DNA of 5,893 bases, from NCBI GenBank assembly GCA_026692885.1, contig JAPLNJ010000680.1:1-5893 (forward strand), written 5' to 3'. The stretch comes from Planctomycetota bacterium. Lineage in GTDB: Bacteria; Planctomycetota; Planctomycetia; Pirellulales; Pirellulaceae. Below the pieces are notes generated by a model. The model ran no database searches, had not been told where the DNA came from, and saw only the letters and a program-made list of their open reading frames with translations. Below, in pieces: positions 1 to 5,893 of this stretch; positions within the stretch are counted from its first letter, which is position 1; the number at the start of each line of letters is the position of its first letter. Both the position numbers and the translations under genes were made by a program.

Positions 1-1
1 G

Positions 2-13
2 GACGCAACCTGA
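2..13 (+). CDS. possible 3' end of an upstream gene
   Basis: Only the last few codons of a possible upstream gene would lie in the window: GAC GCA ACC followed by TGA at 11-13. The main support is position, because this stop is about 40 bases before a strong plus-strand terminator. It is also the only plus-strand stop ahead of the hairpin; the other two frames stay open through it. Nothing can be said about the product. The alternative is that an upstream gene is read in the frame ending at TAA 205-207, which would pass through the hairpin and is less likely. Confidence 0.25.
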   Translation, partial: DAT

Positions 14-53
14 CAAGGGATATCCGGGCCGACGGTGCGCCAAAGCTGCATCG

Positions 54-92
54 GGCCCCGGGTGGGGAGACCCACCCGGGGCCAGTTCTTTT
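54..92 (+). terminator. intrinsic (rho-independent) terminator
   Basis: Bases 54-66 pair perfectly with 71-83 to give a 13-bp stem, all G-C except one T-A pair, closed by a four-base GAGA loop (67-70) of the stable GNRA type. The stem is followed by a T-rich tail, AGTTCTTTT, at 84-92. On the minus strand the hairpin is not followed by a T-run, so termination is expected for rightward transcription. It probably ends the gene upstream of this window and separates it from the large gene starting near 216. An attenuator in the leader of the large gene is a less likely reading. Confidence 0.82.
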
Positions 93-215
93 CCCGGCTT
101 TGGACACCGTCGTCATGCCTCAAAAAATCCGCGATCCAGCCCTCGCGAAAACCGGCCCCCGGACCCGCCAAACTGGCCCCCGCTCAATCCGCCGCCGACA
201 AATTTAACTACGGAC
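93..215 (+). other. leader between terminator and large gene; no clear promoter or RBS
   Basis: This stretch lies between the terminator and the GTG at 216. The best promoter-like match is TTGGAC at 100-105 with AAAAAT at 123-128 (17-base spacing), which is weak and not called. No Shine-Dalgarno sequence precedes GTG 216. The frame of the large gene is open through the whole stretch but contains no ATG, GTG or TTG in frame. Its translation is proline- and arginine-rich until about base 183, after which Pro-Asn-Pro-Pro-Pro-Thr-Asn-Leu-Thr-Thr-Asp runs smoothly into the gene. That short part may be genuine coding sequence. No hydrophobic signal-peptide segment appears in any forward frame. A short imperfect direct repeat (148-161 and 169-182, around GGCCCCCG) is also present. 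Confidence 0.5.
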
Positions 216-3200
216 GTGGATCGAAGTCACTGGTATGGCACGTCTAGCGGCCAAGAAGTCTATACAGGGTTTCATTATTCCGAGATTGTCGGCGGCAGCC
301 GACCTTCATGCGGAATTCCGATTGGGTTCGGCGGAACCAGTGCCAGTTACTATTTGACAGGGCAGAGTTCGGATCCGCAATGGCCAAACGTCATGCTGGC
401 GAACACCCAATCCGTGTGGTCGGCAACCGCGGGCGATAGCGTAAACATCCAATACTGGGCCAACGACAGAGACGTTACTAACGGAAATACGACCCTGACC
501 TTCGGTACGGACAACGATCAGAATCCCTACAATGGAGTTTTGGCAACGCTTCCAAGTGCTGGTGTGGAGAGTGTCAGCACGACCACCGGCAATGGGCAGC
601 CGCACGTCTATTCATGGAGACCCAACACTAGTGACGATGAGCATTACTTCTATGCCAAAATCACCGACGCCGAAATCAACGGCGCCACGCGTACCCGGTA
701 TTACTACCTACCCAAGCCATTTACCATCACTGCGCCCCCACCGAACACCGTTGCTCCAACCGCAAGCATCCCTTCACCTCCTCCCAATCCAGCAAGCGGC
801 ACTGTCTCGGTAGCCGCAACTGCGACGGCTGCGAATGGCCAGGCGATTTCAAGAGTCGCGTTTCTCCTCGACGGCAATGTTGCCTTTACCGATTACTCGG
901 CTCCATACTTATGGAACTGGGATACAGCACAGACGGTGAACGGCGCGCACAAAATTCAGGTGACTGCCTACGACACATCGGGCCTATCTGGAAACAGTGC
1001 TCCGGTGACCGTGACCATTAACAATGGGGGCGACATACGGCCGCCGGTCATCTCCCATTTGAGCGCCACGACCTCCTCGGCCACGGCCGTGTTTACGTGG
1101 AACACGGACGAACCTGCCACTGCTCAAGTGGAATACGGCACATCGCCTACGCCGCCCAATTCCGGTTATTCCCCGCCAAATCTCAGCCTGCTTACAACTC
1201 ACTCCATTACTCTGACGAATCTCTCTCCCGGAACCACGTACTACGGCCGCGTGTTCGACCGCGATGCGGCAAGCAATCTCGCCTACTCCGGCAACATCGC
1301 CTTCGTCACCAGTTCGACGGCCAACACCGCGCCACAGATCACGCTCGGGCAACCCGCGGCCGGCGCGGTATGGGCTGCCAACACACTGCAAACAATCACT
1401 TGGAGTGCTTTTGATGACGTCGCGGTGACCGGAATCAGCCTCTACTACTCAACTGATTATGGCGCTCACTGGAACCTGATTGCCGGCAACGTCGCCAACA
1501 CAGGCCGTTATGTGTGGACAGTCTCAAACATCAATTCCACAACGGTTCGTATCCGAGCTGTCGCATTTGACGGCGCCGGTGCCAGCGGAGAGGACACAGG
1601 TAGCGGCGATTTCACAGTTACTCCGTCCAATCCGGTTCCTGCAACGCCAATTTTGGACACTATTGTACCGGATAGAGCTGCGTATACTGTTTCCTGGAGC
1701 ACGGTGGCAGGAGCAACGTATATCCTCGAAGAAGACACGTCAGCGGCGTTCACCAACCCCGTTCGTTACAGCTTGTGCGCGACGTCGCGATTCTTTTACA
1801 ACAGGCTTCCAGGAACATATTACTGCCGGGTCAGCGCCACCAACGTTTATGGCCAGAGCAATCCTAGCTCCCCACAAGCCGTAACCCTTAATTACGATCT
1901 AGGACCGGGGACAATTGGCGCGTTAACCCCGGCCGATGGTGCGACGGCACAACCTCTTGCGGTGACATTGAATTGGTCGGTCTCAAATCCTGGCGGGCAC
2001 GCTCTGCGGTTCACGATTTACGTTGCCATGGGGGACACCGATTCGTACTTCCCGGTCAATGTTCGCGCATCGGATCAGACTTCAACTTCGCTTGCCGTTA
2101 CGAACCTCCCGTATAATACGACAATCTCCTGGGGCGTCCGCGCCACCGACGCCAGTGGCTTAGTAACTTGGAGCCCGATGTTCCACTTCGAGACCGTCGC
2201 GGATGCGACGCCACCCACCGGCAGCATCTCGATCAACAACGGGGCGATCAACACCGATACCTATGCCGTGACGCTCTTCCCCAATGCCACGGATGTAGAG
2301 TCAGGTGTTCAAGCGGCGAGGTTCATTAGTGACGGGAATTCGTGGACTCTTTGGAATTATCTGGCCCCCCAGGTAGCGTGGAATCTCGCCGACAACAGGT
2401 ACGGCGGACGCACCGGCCTGTCGGCTGACACGGTCTACGCCCAGTTCATGGACGCCCAGGGCAACGTTTCGGCGGTTTCTACCGCCACGATCAATAAGGT
2501 AGCCGCGAAGCCGGGCAACATCATACTCAACGGCCGGATTTTTGCGACCATCCAAGAGGCAATCAACGCTGCCCAACCCGGCGATACCGTCTACCTGACG
2601 GAAGGGACTTATTCTGTGACAGGCAATACAAGCGCCCTGCGTCCCTGGGATGCAAACAGAATGGTCGGTATTGTGATGCGGCGTGGTGTGACGCTGCGCG
2701 GTGCCGGGGCCGACAAGACAACCATCAGCTTCGATCAAAGTTACTACGGCATAGTGGACAGCGATAATGCGGTGATCGAGGGCCTCACGCTGGTCAATCC
2801 AAGCTTCCCTGGCAGCATGCCGGGCGTGGTCCTCCTGGAATCCAATTCATCCGTGGTTCGCAATTGCCTTGTCCGTGGTGGTTCGTATACGGGCATTTAT
2901 GTGGGAAACAACACAGGACACCAAGCGAGTAACAGCCTGGTAGCAAACAATACCATCCTGAATAATGGCGGCCCAGGGATTCAAGTTGCATCCGATGCGT
3001 CCAACGTGTTCCTCTTTAACAACACAATTGCGTATAACAGGAACGGTATCTTTTGTCGTGTTAGTTCTGTTTCGATCATTAACAATGTTGTCGCCTTCAA
3101 TGAGGCAAATATAGCCGTATGGGCCGTACCCATCATCCGCTACAATGATGTTTACCTGCTGACGGGAGAGAACTACAGCGGCATTGCTGACCAGACTGGA

Positions 3201-3482
3201 ATCAATGGCAATATCTCGGTTGATCCTCGCTTCAACAATGCTAGTGCCGGCGATTACCATCTCGCCAGCGACTCCCCTTGCATTGATTCTGGAACTTATG
3301 TTGGAATTCGTTATGCGGGCGCCCCGAGCCTTGGCGCATTTGAAACCAACGCTAGGGGCACTGTAAAGGTCACGTCCAATCGAAGCGATGCGTCCTTCAC
3401 CATTGTTGGGCCGGAGGGGACCTATTCCGGCAGCGGGACAAGTTGGTCATGGCCGGTTTGCCGCTCGGCATCTACACCGTGA
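216..3482 (+). CDS. giant modular Ig/FN3/beta-helix surface-type protein, N-terminal part (frameshifted)
   Basis: This encodes 1088 residues, of which about 1079 are genuine; the last nine follow a frameshift near 3450 and lead to a premature TGA. Domains seen by motif, in order: residues 1-57, tail of an unrecognised domain; about 58-173, an Ig-like sandwich (DxDxNPYNG motif, W near the middle, YYYLPKPFTI at the end); 181-268, a bacterial Big_7-type Ig domain (VAFLLDG, DTSGLSGN); 276-366, an FN3-like domain (TWNTDEPATAQVEYGT, LSPGTTYY); 372-468, a sandwich with QTITWSAFDD and YVWTV motifs; 474-560, FN3-like; 565-661, FN3-like starting TPADGA; 665-765, a PPTG-type sandwich; 768-1045, a right-handed beta-helix (TIQEAINAAQPGDTVYL, then NNTI..N..GI rungs); from 1047, a PEGA-like sandwich. 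Such repeats normally serve as adhesion, glycan-binding or spacer modules outside the cell. No catalytic residues are identifiable. GTG 216 is the only available start, with no Shine-Dalgarno sequence and no signal peptide after it, so the true N-terminus is probably missing. Coding status is secure; function is not. Confidence 0.9.
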   Translation: MDRSHWYGTSSGQEVYTGFHYSEIVGGSRPSCGIPIGFGGTSASYYLTGQSSDPQWPNVMLANTQSVWSATAGDSVNIQYWANDRDVTNGNTTLTFGTDNDQNPYNGVLATLPSAGVESVSTTTGNGQPHVYSWRPNTSDDEHYFYAKITDAEINGATRTRYYYLPKPFTITAPPPNTVAPTASIPSPPPNPASGTVSVAATATAANGQAISRVAFLLDGNVAFTDYSAPYLWNWDTAQTVNGAHKIQVTAYDTSGLSGNSAPVTVTINNGGDIRPPVISHLSATTSSATAVFTWNTDEPATAQVEYGTSPTPPNSGYSPPNLSLLTTHSITLTNLSPGTTYYGRVFDRDAASNLAYSGNIAFVTSSTANTAPQITLGQPAAGAVWAANTLQTITWSAFDDVAVTGISLYYSTDYGAHWNLIAGNVANTGRYVWTVSNINSTTVRIRAVAFDGAGASGEDTGSGDFTVTPSNPVPATPILDTIVPDRAAYTVSWSTVAGATYILEEDTSAAFTNPVRYSLCATSRFFYNRLPGTYYCRVSATNVYGQSNPSSPQAVTLNYDLGPGTIGALTPADGATAQPLAVTLNWSVSNPGGHALRFTIYVAMGDTDSYFPVNVRASDQTSTSLAVTNLPYNTTISWGVRATDASGLVTWSPMFHFETVADATPPTGSISINNGAINTDTYAVTLFPNATDVESGVQAARFISDGNSWTLWNYLAPQVAWNLADNRYGGRTGLSADTVYAQFMDAQGNVSAVSTATINKVAAKPGNIILNGRIFATIQEAINAAQPGDTVYLTEGTYSVTGNTSALRPWDANRMVGIVMRRGVTLRGAGADKTTISFDQSYYGIVDSDNAVIEGLTLVNPSFPGSMPGVVLLESNSSVVRNCLVRGGSYTGIYVGNNTGHQASNSLVANNTILNNGGPGIQVASDASNVFLFNNTIAYNRNGIFCRVSSVSIINNVVAFNEANIAVWAVPIIRYNDVYLLTGENYSGIADQTGINGNISVDPRFNNASAGDYHLASDSPCIDSGTYVGIRYAGAPSLGAFETNARGTVKVTSNRSDASFTIVGPEGTYSGSGTSWSWPVCRSASTP
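2208..3353 (+). repeat. cassette copy A: PPTG sandwich plus right-handed beta-helix
   Basis: This is the first of two diverged copies of a two-domain cassette. It starts PPTGSISINN, has the sandwich motifs SDGNSWTLW and VYAQFMDAQGN, and then the helix cap FATIQEAINAAQPGDTVYLTEGTY. It continues with RRGVTLRGAG and at least three rungs of the form NNTI/NNVV + N...GI (VANNTILNNGGPGI, LFNNTIAYNRNGI, IINNVVAFN), and ends with DPRF...PCIDSG...LGAFE. This opening and closing pattern is typical of secreted beta-helix proteins related to the pectate-lyase-like fold. No lyase or hydrolase active site can be assigned. Confidence 0.75.
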
Positions 3483-3583
3483 CTTTCAAGCCGTTGGCCA
3501 ATGTGTACATGCCGGCTTACCAAGCCCAGGCCCTCTATGCGGACCAGACACTCCAATTCAACGGCAGCTATGTCCCCGATACG
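3354..3583 (+). other. PEGA-like sandwich linking the two cassettes (carries the frameshift)
   Basis: Read across the frameshift, this encodes one small beta-sandwich. It opens GTVKVTSNRSDASFTI, continues GPEGTYSGSGTSWSW, then AGLPLGIYTVTF, and closes with ADQTLQFNGSYV. The layout (tension or extension of a repeated strand, an LP.G.YTVTF turn, a closing F.G.Y strand) resembles PEGA-type carbohydrate-surface domains; that assignment is from motif resemblance only. The domain is intact only if the two frames are joined. Confidence 0.6.
3441..3455 (+). other. frameshift site within one gene
   Basis: Upstream, the frame with codon starts at multiples of three (216, 219 and so on) gives ...TYSGSGTSWSW and then runs out of frame to TGA 3480-3482. 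Downstream, the frame shifted by -1 gives AGLPLGIYTVTF and stays open to the window end. Together they make one continuous PEGA-like domain of the type GTYSGSGTSW...LP.G.YTVTF. The downstream frame is closed by TAG at 3353-3355, so the switch must lie between there and 3480. The domain motif narrows it to about 3441-3455. Reading TCATGGCC as TCATGGGCC, with one extra G, restores the frame. No X XXY YYZ slippery heptamer is present, so a real one-base deletion or a sequence/assembly error is more likely than programmed frameshifting. Confidence 0.85.
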
Positions 3584-5893
3584 GTGCCGCCGACCGGCAT
3601 GGTGGTGATCGATAATTCGGAATACGCCAGCGTTAGGTCGATCGTCGGTCTTACGCTCGATTTCACCGATGAAGTTGCCGGCATGGATGGTGCGCAAATG
3701 AAGTTCAGCAATGACGGCGCCACCTGGTCAACGGCGGAACCCTACGCGACGGTCAAGGCCGAATGGGATTTGACTGCTTTCGGGGGCGAGCCGACCCCCG
3801 GTGTCAAGACTGTTTACGCGATGGTCGCGGACGCCTTTGGCAATTGGGGGACGTATACTGCGAGCATTCTCTATGTGCCATTTCGGCAAATCCTTGAAGT
3901 TCCGATGCAGTATTCCACCATTCAGGCAGCCCTTGATGCGGCGCTGCCCGGCGACATTGTCCATGTCGGGCCAGGTACATATTCCGGCGATCTAACCCTG
4001 AGGGATGGCGTGACGCTCCAAGGGGCGGGATCGAATTTGACATTTCTGCAAGGCTTTGCCTACATTCATACCGCCGCGAACACCGAAATCCACGGTTTTT
4101 GCCTGACAAATGTGGAAATTATTGCCTCGGCTGGACCGACAATCATTTGCAACAACTCGTTTCAGATTTCGGTTGCCTCGCGTTGGGGTGTAGAGGCAGG
4201 TTCGGGTGCTCAAGTCTTCGTGCGGAACAACCTGTTCACGGGTAGCGGTATTATTGTGCAGTCTTCCACCTCACTCACTGCTGAAAACAACACCTTCGTT
4301 AACAGTACTTTGTATCCTGCTGTATTCCTGAACCACTCCGCACCCGGCACAAAGGTAATCCTGCGCGACAATATCTTTGCCTTTAATCGTTCTGGGGTTG
4401 TCGAATGCAGTCCAACGGACAAAGCACGCCAGCATGTATTCACCTCGTTTAACACGTTTTGGAACAACACATACGGCAATTTTGGGGAATCCGAAACCAC
4501 CTGGACCCCGACCAATCTCGGCCAAGGAATGAGCAGCGGTGATGTCAACGCTGACCCGCTATTTGTCGATCGCACGCACGACAATTTTCAGACGCAGACC
4601 ACCTCTCCCGTGGTCAACAGCGGGGACCCGGACCCGCGGTTCAACGACCCCAACGGTACACGGGATGACCGGGGGGCGTTCGGCGGTCCTGGAGCGACGT
4701 TCGCACCTGTGGCGGCCTTCAATGCGCTTCCGAGCACGGGAAGCGTAGGCAGTATATTCACCTTTGACGCGAGCAAATCGTTCGATCCTACAGGCGGTGG
4801 AGTGTTGGCACGTTGGGATTTCAACGGTGATGGAGTGTGGGATACGCCCTTCTCGCCGTTGTTAGTCGTATCGCAGCGAATGGACACAATCGGGACATTT
4901 GCGGTCAAGCTGGAGGTTCAGAACCAATATTGCGCGCAGACTGATATTACAGGGCAGATCGTGGTGCAAAATCAGAATCCCGATGCGCCGCGGTCGCCCT
5001 CGGTGGCGGATGGCGGCGTTACCGTGGCATCGAATACCATTCTGAGTTGGAAAGGAGGGGATCCCGATCCCCTTGATACTGTTTCCTACGACGTGTATTT
5101 TGGCAGCACCGCACAGCCACCGCTTGTTTCGACCGACCAGCCAGACACGGTATTCACAACACAGTCACTAGCGCCAGGGGTTTATTACTATTGGCGCGTC
5201 GTGTCGCGCGACAACCATGGCGCAGTAACACCGGGTCCTCTATGGAGTTTTCTGACAGTGCAGGCGTTGGTGGTGTCGACGGCGACGTTGTCGGTGGCCG
5301 AAGGGGGGACGAACACGTTCACGGTGAAGCTGGCGGCGCAGCCGACGAGCGACGTCACGGTGAGCGTGGCCCGTCAGAGCGGGGACGCGGACCTGACGGT
5401 CAGCGGCGGGGCCTCGCTGACGTTCACCAGCACGAACTGGAACGCGACGCAGACGGTGACGTTGGCCGCGGCCGAAGACGCGGATGCGGCCAACGGGTCG
5501 GCGACGATCACGGTGGCCTCGGCGGGCCTGACCAGCGTGAACGTGACGGCCAACGAAGCGGACAACGACGTGGCTGGCGTCACGGTCAGTCCGACCTCGG
5601 GTCTGGTGACCACGGAGGCGGGCGGGACGACCACCTTCACGGTGACGCTGACCAGCCAGCCCAGCGGGAATGTGACGATCCCGCTGAGTTCCAGCGACCC
5701 GACGGAGGGCACGGTGCCGGCGAGCGTGGTGATCTCGCCGACGCAGTGGCAAACGGGCGTGCAGGTGACGGTGACGGGGGTGGACGATCCGATCATCGAC
5801 GGGAACGTGGCCTACACGATCGTGACGGGCGCCGCCAGCGGCGCGGACGCGAACTACAACGGCCTGAACGCGGCGGACGTATCGGTCACTAAC
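3449..5893 (+). CDS. same giant protein, C-terminal part in the shifted frame (runs off the window)
   Basis: The frame is open without a stop from 3356 to the last base. ATG 3449 is the first start codon in it, but this portion is best read as the continuation of the preceding reading frame. It opens in the middle of the PEGA-like domain (to about 3580). Next come a PPTG-type sandwich (3587-3889; MKFSNDGATWS, VYAMVADAFGN), a second beta-helix (3890-4693; TIQAALDAALPGDIVHV, GVTLQGAG, several NN rungs, and an ending DPLF...GAFGGPG), a PKD-like domain (4703-4975; FDASKSFDP, RWDFNGDGVWDT), an FN3-like domain (4976-5260; DPDPLDTVSYDVYFG, YYYWRVVSRD), and two Calx-beta-like repeats (from 5261). No anchor, autotransporter, sorting signal or catalytic motif is seen, and the C-terminus lies outside the window. 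If translated independently from ATG 3449 it would overlap the upstream frame by 34 bases, with no good ribosome binding site and half a domain at its start, so independent translation is unlikely. Confidence 0.88.
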   Translation, partial: MAGLPLGIYTVTFKPLANVYMPAYQAQALYADQTLQFNGSYVPDTVPPTGMVVIDNSEYASVRSIVGLTLDFTDEVAGMDGAQMKFSNDGATWSTAEPYATVKAEWDLTAFGGEPTPGVKTVYAMVADAFGNWGTYTASILYVPFRQILEVPMQYSTIQAALDAALPGDIVHVGPGTYSGDLTLRDGVTLQGAGSNLTFLQGFAYIHTAANTEIHGFCLTNVEIIASAGPTIICNNSFQISVASRWGVEAGSGAQVFVRNNLFTGSGIIVQSSTSLTAENNTFVNSTLYPAVFLNHSAPGTKVILRDNIFAFNRSGVVECSPTDKARQHVFTSFNTFWNNTYGNFGESETTWTPTNLGQGMSSGDVNADPLFVDRTHDNFQTQTTSPVVNSGDPDPRFNDPNGTRDDRGAFGGPGATFAPVAAFNALPSTGSVGSIFTFDASKSFDPTGGGVLARWDFNGDGVWDTPFSPLLVVSQRMDTIGTFAVKLEVQNQYCAQTDITGQIVVQNQNPDAPRSPSVADGGVTVASNTILSWKGGDPDPLDTVSYDVYFGSTAQPPLVSTDQPDTVFTTQSLAPGVYYYWRVVSRDNHGAVTPGPLWSFLTVQALVVSTATLSVAEGGTNTFTVKLAAQPTSDVTVSVARQSGDADLTVSGGASLTFTSTNWNATQTVTLAAAEDADAANGSATITVASAGLTSVNVTANEADNDVAGVTVSPTSGLVTTEAGGTTTFTVTLTSQPSGNVTIPLSSSDPTEGTVPASVVISPTQWQTGVQVTVTGVDDPIIDGNVAYTIVTGAASGADANYNGLNAADVSVTN
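3587..4693 (+). repeat. cassette copy B: PPTG sandwich plus right-handed beta-helix
   Basis: This is the second copy of the cassette. It starts PPTGMVVIDN, has KFSNDGATWS and VYAMVADAFGN in the sandwich, then YSTIQAALDAALPGDIVHVGPGTY and RDGVTLQGAG at the helix cap. It ends with NADPLF...SPVVNSGDPDP...GAFGG. The order of motifs is the same as in copy A, but the sequences are clearly diverged, and the helix rungs are less regular (VRNNLF, AENNTF, LRDNIFAFN). The duplication is therefore old, or the two cassettes were acquired separately from related genes. Confidence 0.75.
4703..4975 (+). other. PKD-like domain
   Basis: It shows the conserved PKD layout: PVAAFNALPSTGSVGSIFTFDASKSFDP, then RWDFNGDGVWDT, then a final strand with GTFAVKLEV. 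The WDFNGDGVWD core is a standard signature of PKD repeats found in secreted proteins of bacteria and archaea, where they act as spacers or binding modules. The domain lies directly after the second beta-helix and before an FN3-like domain. Confidence 0.8.
5261..5571 (+). repeat. Calx-beta-like repeat 1, very high third-position GC
   Basis: The encoded repeat starts LSVAEGGTNTFTVKLAAQP, has a central LTFTSTNWNATQTVTLAA followed by EDADAANG, and ends ANEADND. This resembles the Calx-beta-like and related repeats found in tandem in many secreted bacterial proteins, and the EADND ending is the usual join to the next repeat. Codons end almost always in G or C, with ACG, GTG and GCG dominating, unlike the preceding 5 kb of the same gene. 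Confidence 0.7.
5572..5893 (+). repeat. Calx-beta-like repeat 2 (incomplete at window edge)
   Basis: This repeat begins VAGVTVSPTSGLVTTEAGGTTTFTV, continues with TLTSQPSGNVTIPLSSSDP and ISPTQWQTGVQVTVTGVDD, and reaches ANYNGLNAADVSVTN at the last base. In this family that ending is normally followed by a D-N-D join and another repeat, so more copies probably lie to the right. It is only distantly similar to repeat 1 but shares its extreme codon bias. Confidence 0.72.

Noticed and set aside
1..207. Frame ending at TAA 205-207 as the C-terminus of an upstream protein
   Set aside because: It would be translated straight through the strong terminator, and its Arg/Pro-rich translation shows no recognisable domain. 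The TGA at 11-13 fits the terminator spacing better.
984..1391. Minus-strand open frame of 135 codons (and a similar one at 2301-2738)
   Set aside because: Arg- and Gly-rich translation antisense to well-supported FN3-like and beta-helix coding sequence.
3440..3470. Programmed -1 ribosomal frameshifting
   Set aside because: The overlap contains no slippery heptamer of the X XXY YYZ form, and no obvious hairpin lies just downstream. A one-base loss explains it more simply.
4210..4584. Minus-strand open frame of 124 codons
   Set aside because: It lies wholly antisense to the second beta-helix, whose motifs are clear. No ribosome binding site or recognisable family was seen.
5051..5077. Internal AGGAGG (5053-5058) with a nearby GGGGATC-CC-GATCCCC inverted repeat
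   Set aside because: It encodes the conserved GGDPDPL loop of an FN3-like domain, and no start codon in a useful frame follows at suitable spacing. It is taken as a coincidence of codons.
5240..5796. Minus-strand open frames of 140-170 codons
   Set aside because: These are antisense shadows of the GC3-rich repeats, and the plus-strand translation matches known repeat families.
5191..5892. 233-codon open frame on the plus strand, rich in Asp, Gly and Arg
   Set aside because: It overlaps the Calx-beta repeats in another frame. Its composition is the expected shadow of a region whose true codons end in G or C, and it has no domain-like pattern.

Overview
The window is almost entirely one very long plus-strand coding sequence for a modular, beta-rich protein of the extracellular or cell-surface type. 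It is broken by one frameshift and cut off by the window's right edge. No RNA gene, CRISPR array, insertion sequence or enzyme with a recognisable active site was seen. The architecture is Ig-like and fibronectin-III-like sandwiches, two right-handed beta-helices, a PKD-like domain and Calx-beta-like repeats. This suggests an environmental bacterium that makes giant secreted proteins, such as Planctomycetota, Verrucomicrobiota, Lentisphaerota or a related uncultured group. The phylum is an inference from domain style and cannot be fixed from the sequence.

Layout: bases 1-13 may hold the last codons of an upstream plus-strand gene (TGA at 11-13). A clear intrinsic terminator follows at 54-92, with a perfect 13-bp stem, a GAGA loop and a T-rich tail. 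Bases 93-215 are a leader with no convincing promoter or ribosome binding site. The first reading frame runs 216-3482 (1088 codons, GTG start). It encodes an N-terminal remnant, an Ig-like domain, a Big_7-like domain, a run of FN3-like and other sandwiches, a PPTG-type sandwich, a beta-helix, and the first half of a small PEGA-like sandwich. Near 3450 the frame changes inside that small domain. The second frame runs open from there to 5893 (814 codons after the join) and encodes the rest of the PEGA-like domain, a second PPTG sandwich plus beta-helix, a PKD domain, another FN3-like domain and two Calx-beta-like repeats, the second one incomplete. Joined at the shift, the visible protein is about 1893 residues.

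Three things merit attention. First, the -1-type frameshift near 3450 looks like one lost G, and no slippery site is visible. Second, the gene has no signal peptide and no start codon other than GTG 216, although its frame is open back through the terminator; this points to a lost or rearranged 5' end. Third, there is an abrupt change in codon use at about 5258, where G/C at third positions rises from roughly 54% in a stretch near 4260-4520 to about 93% in the final 212 codons (hand counts). This suggests that the Calx-beta repeat block has a different history from the rest. The sandwich plus beta-helix cassette is also present twice as diverged copies. I see no convincing sign of a new multi-gene system here.
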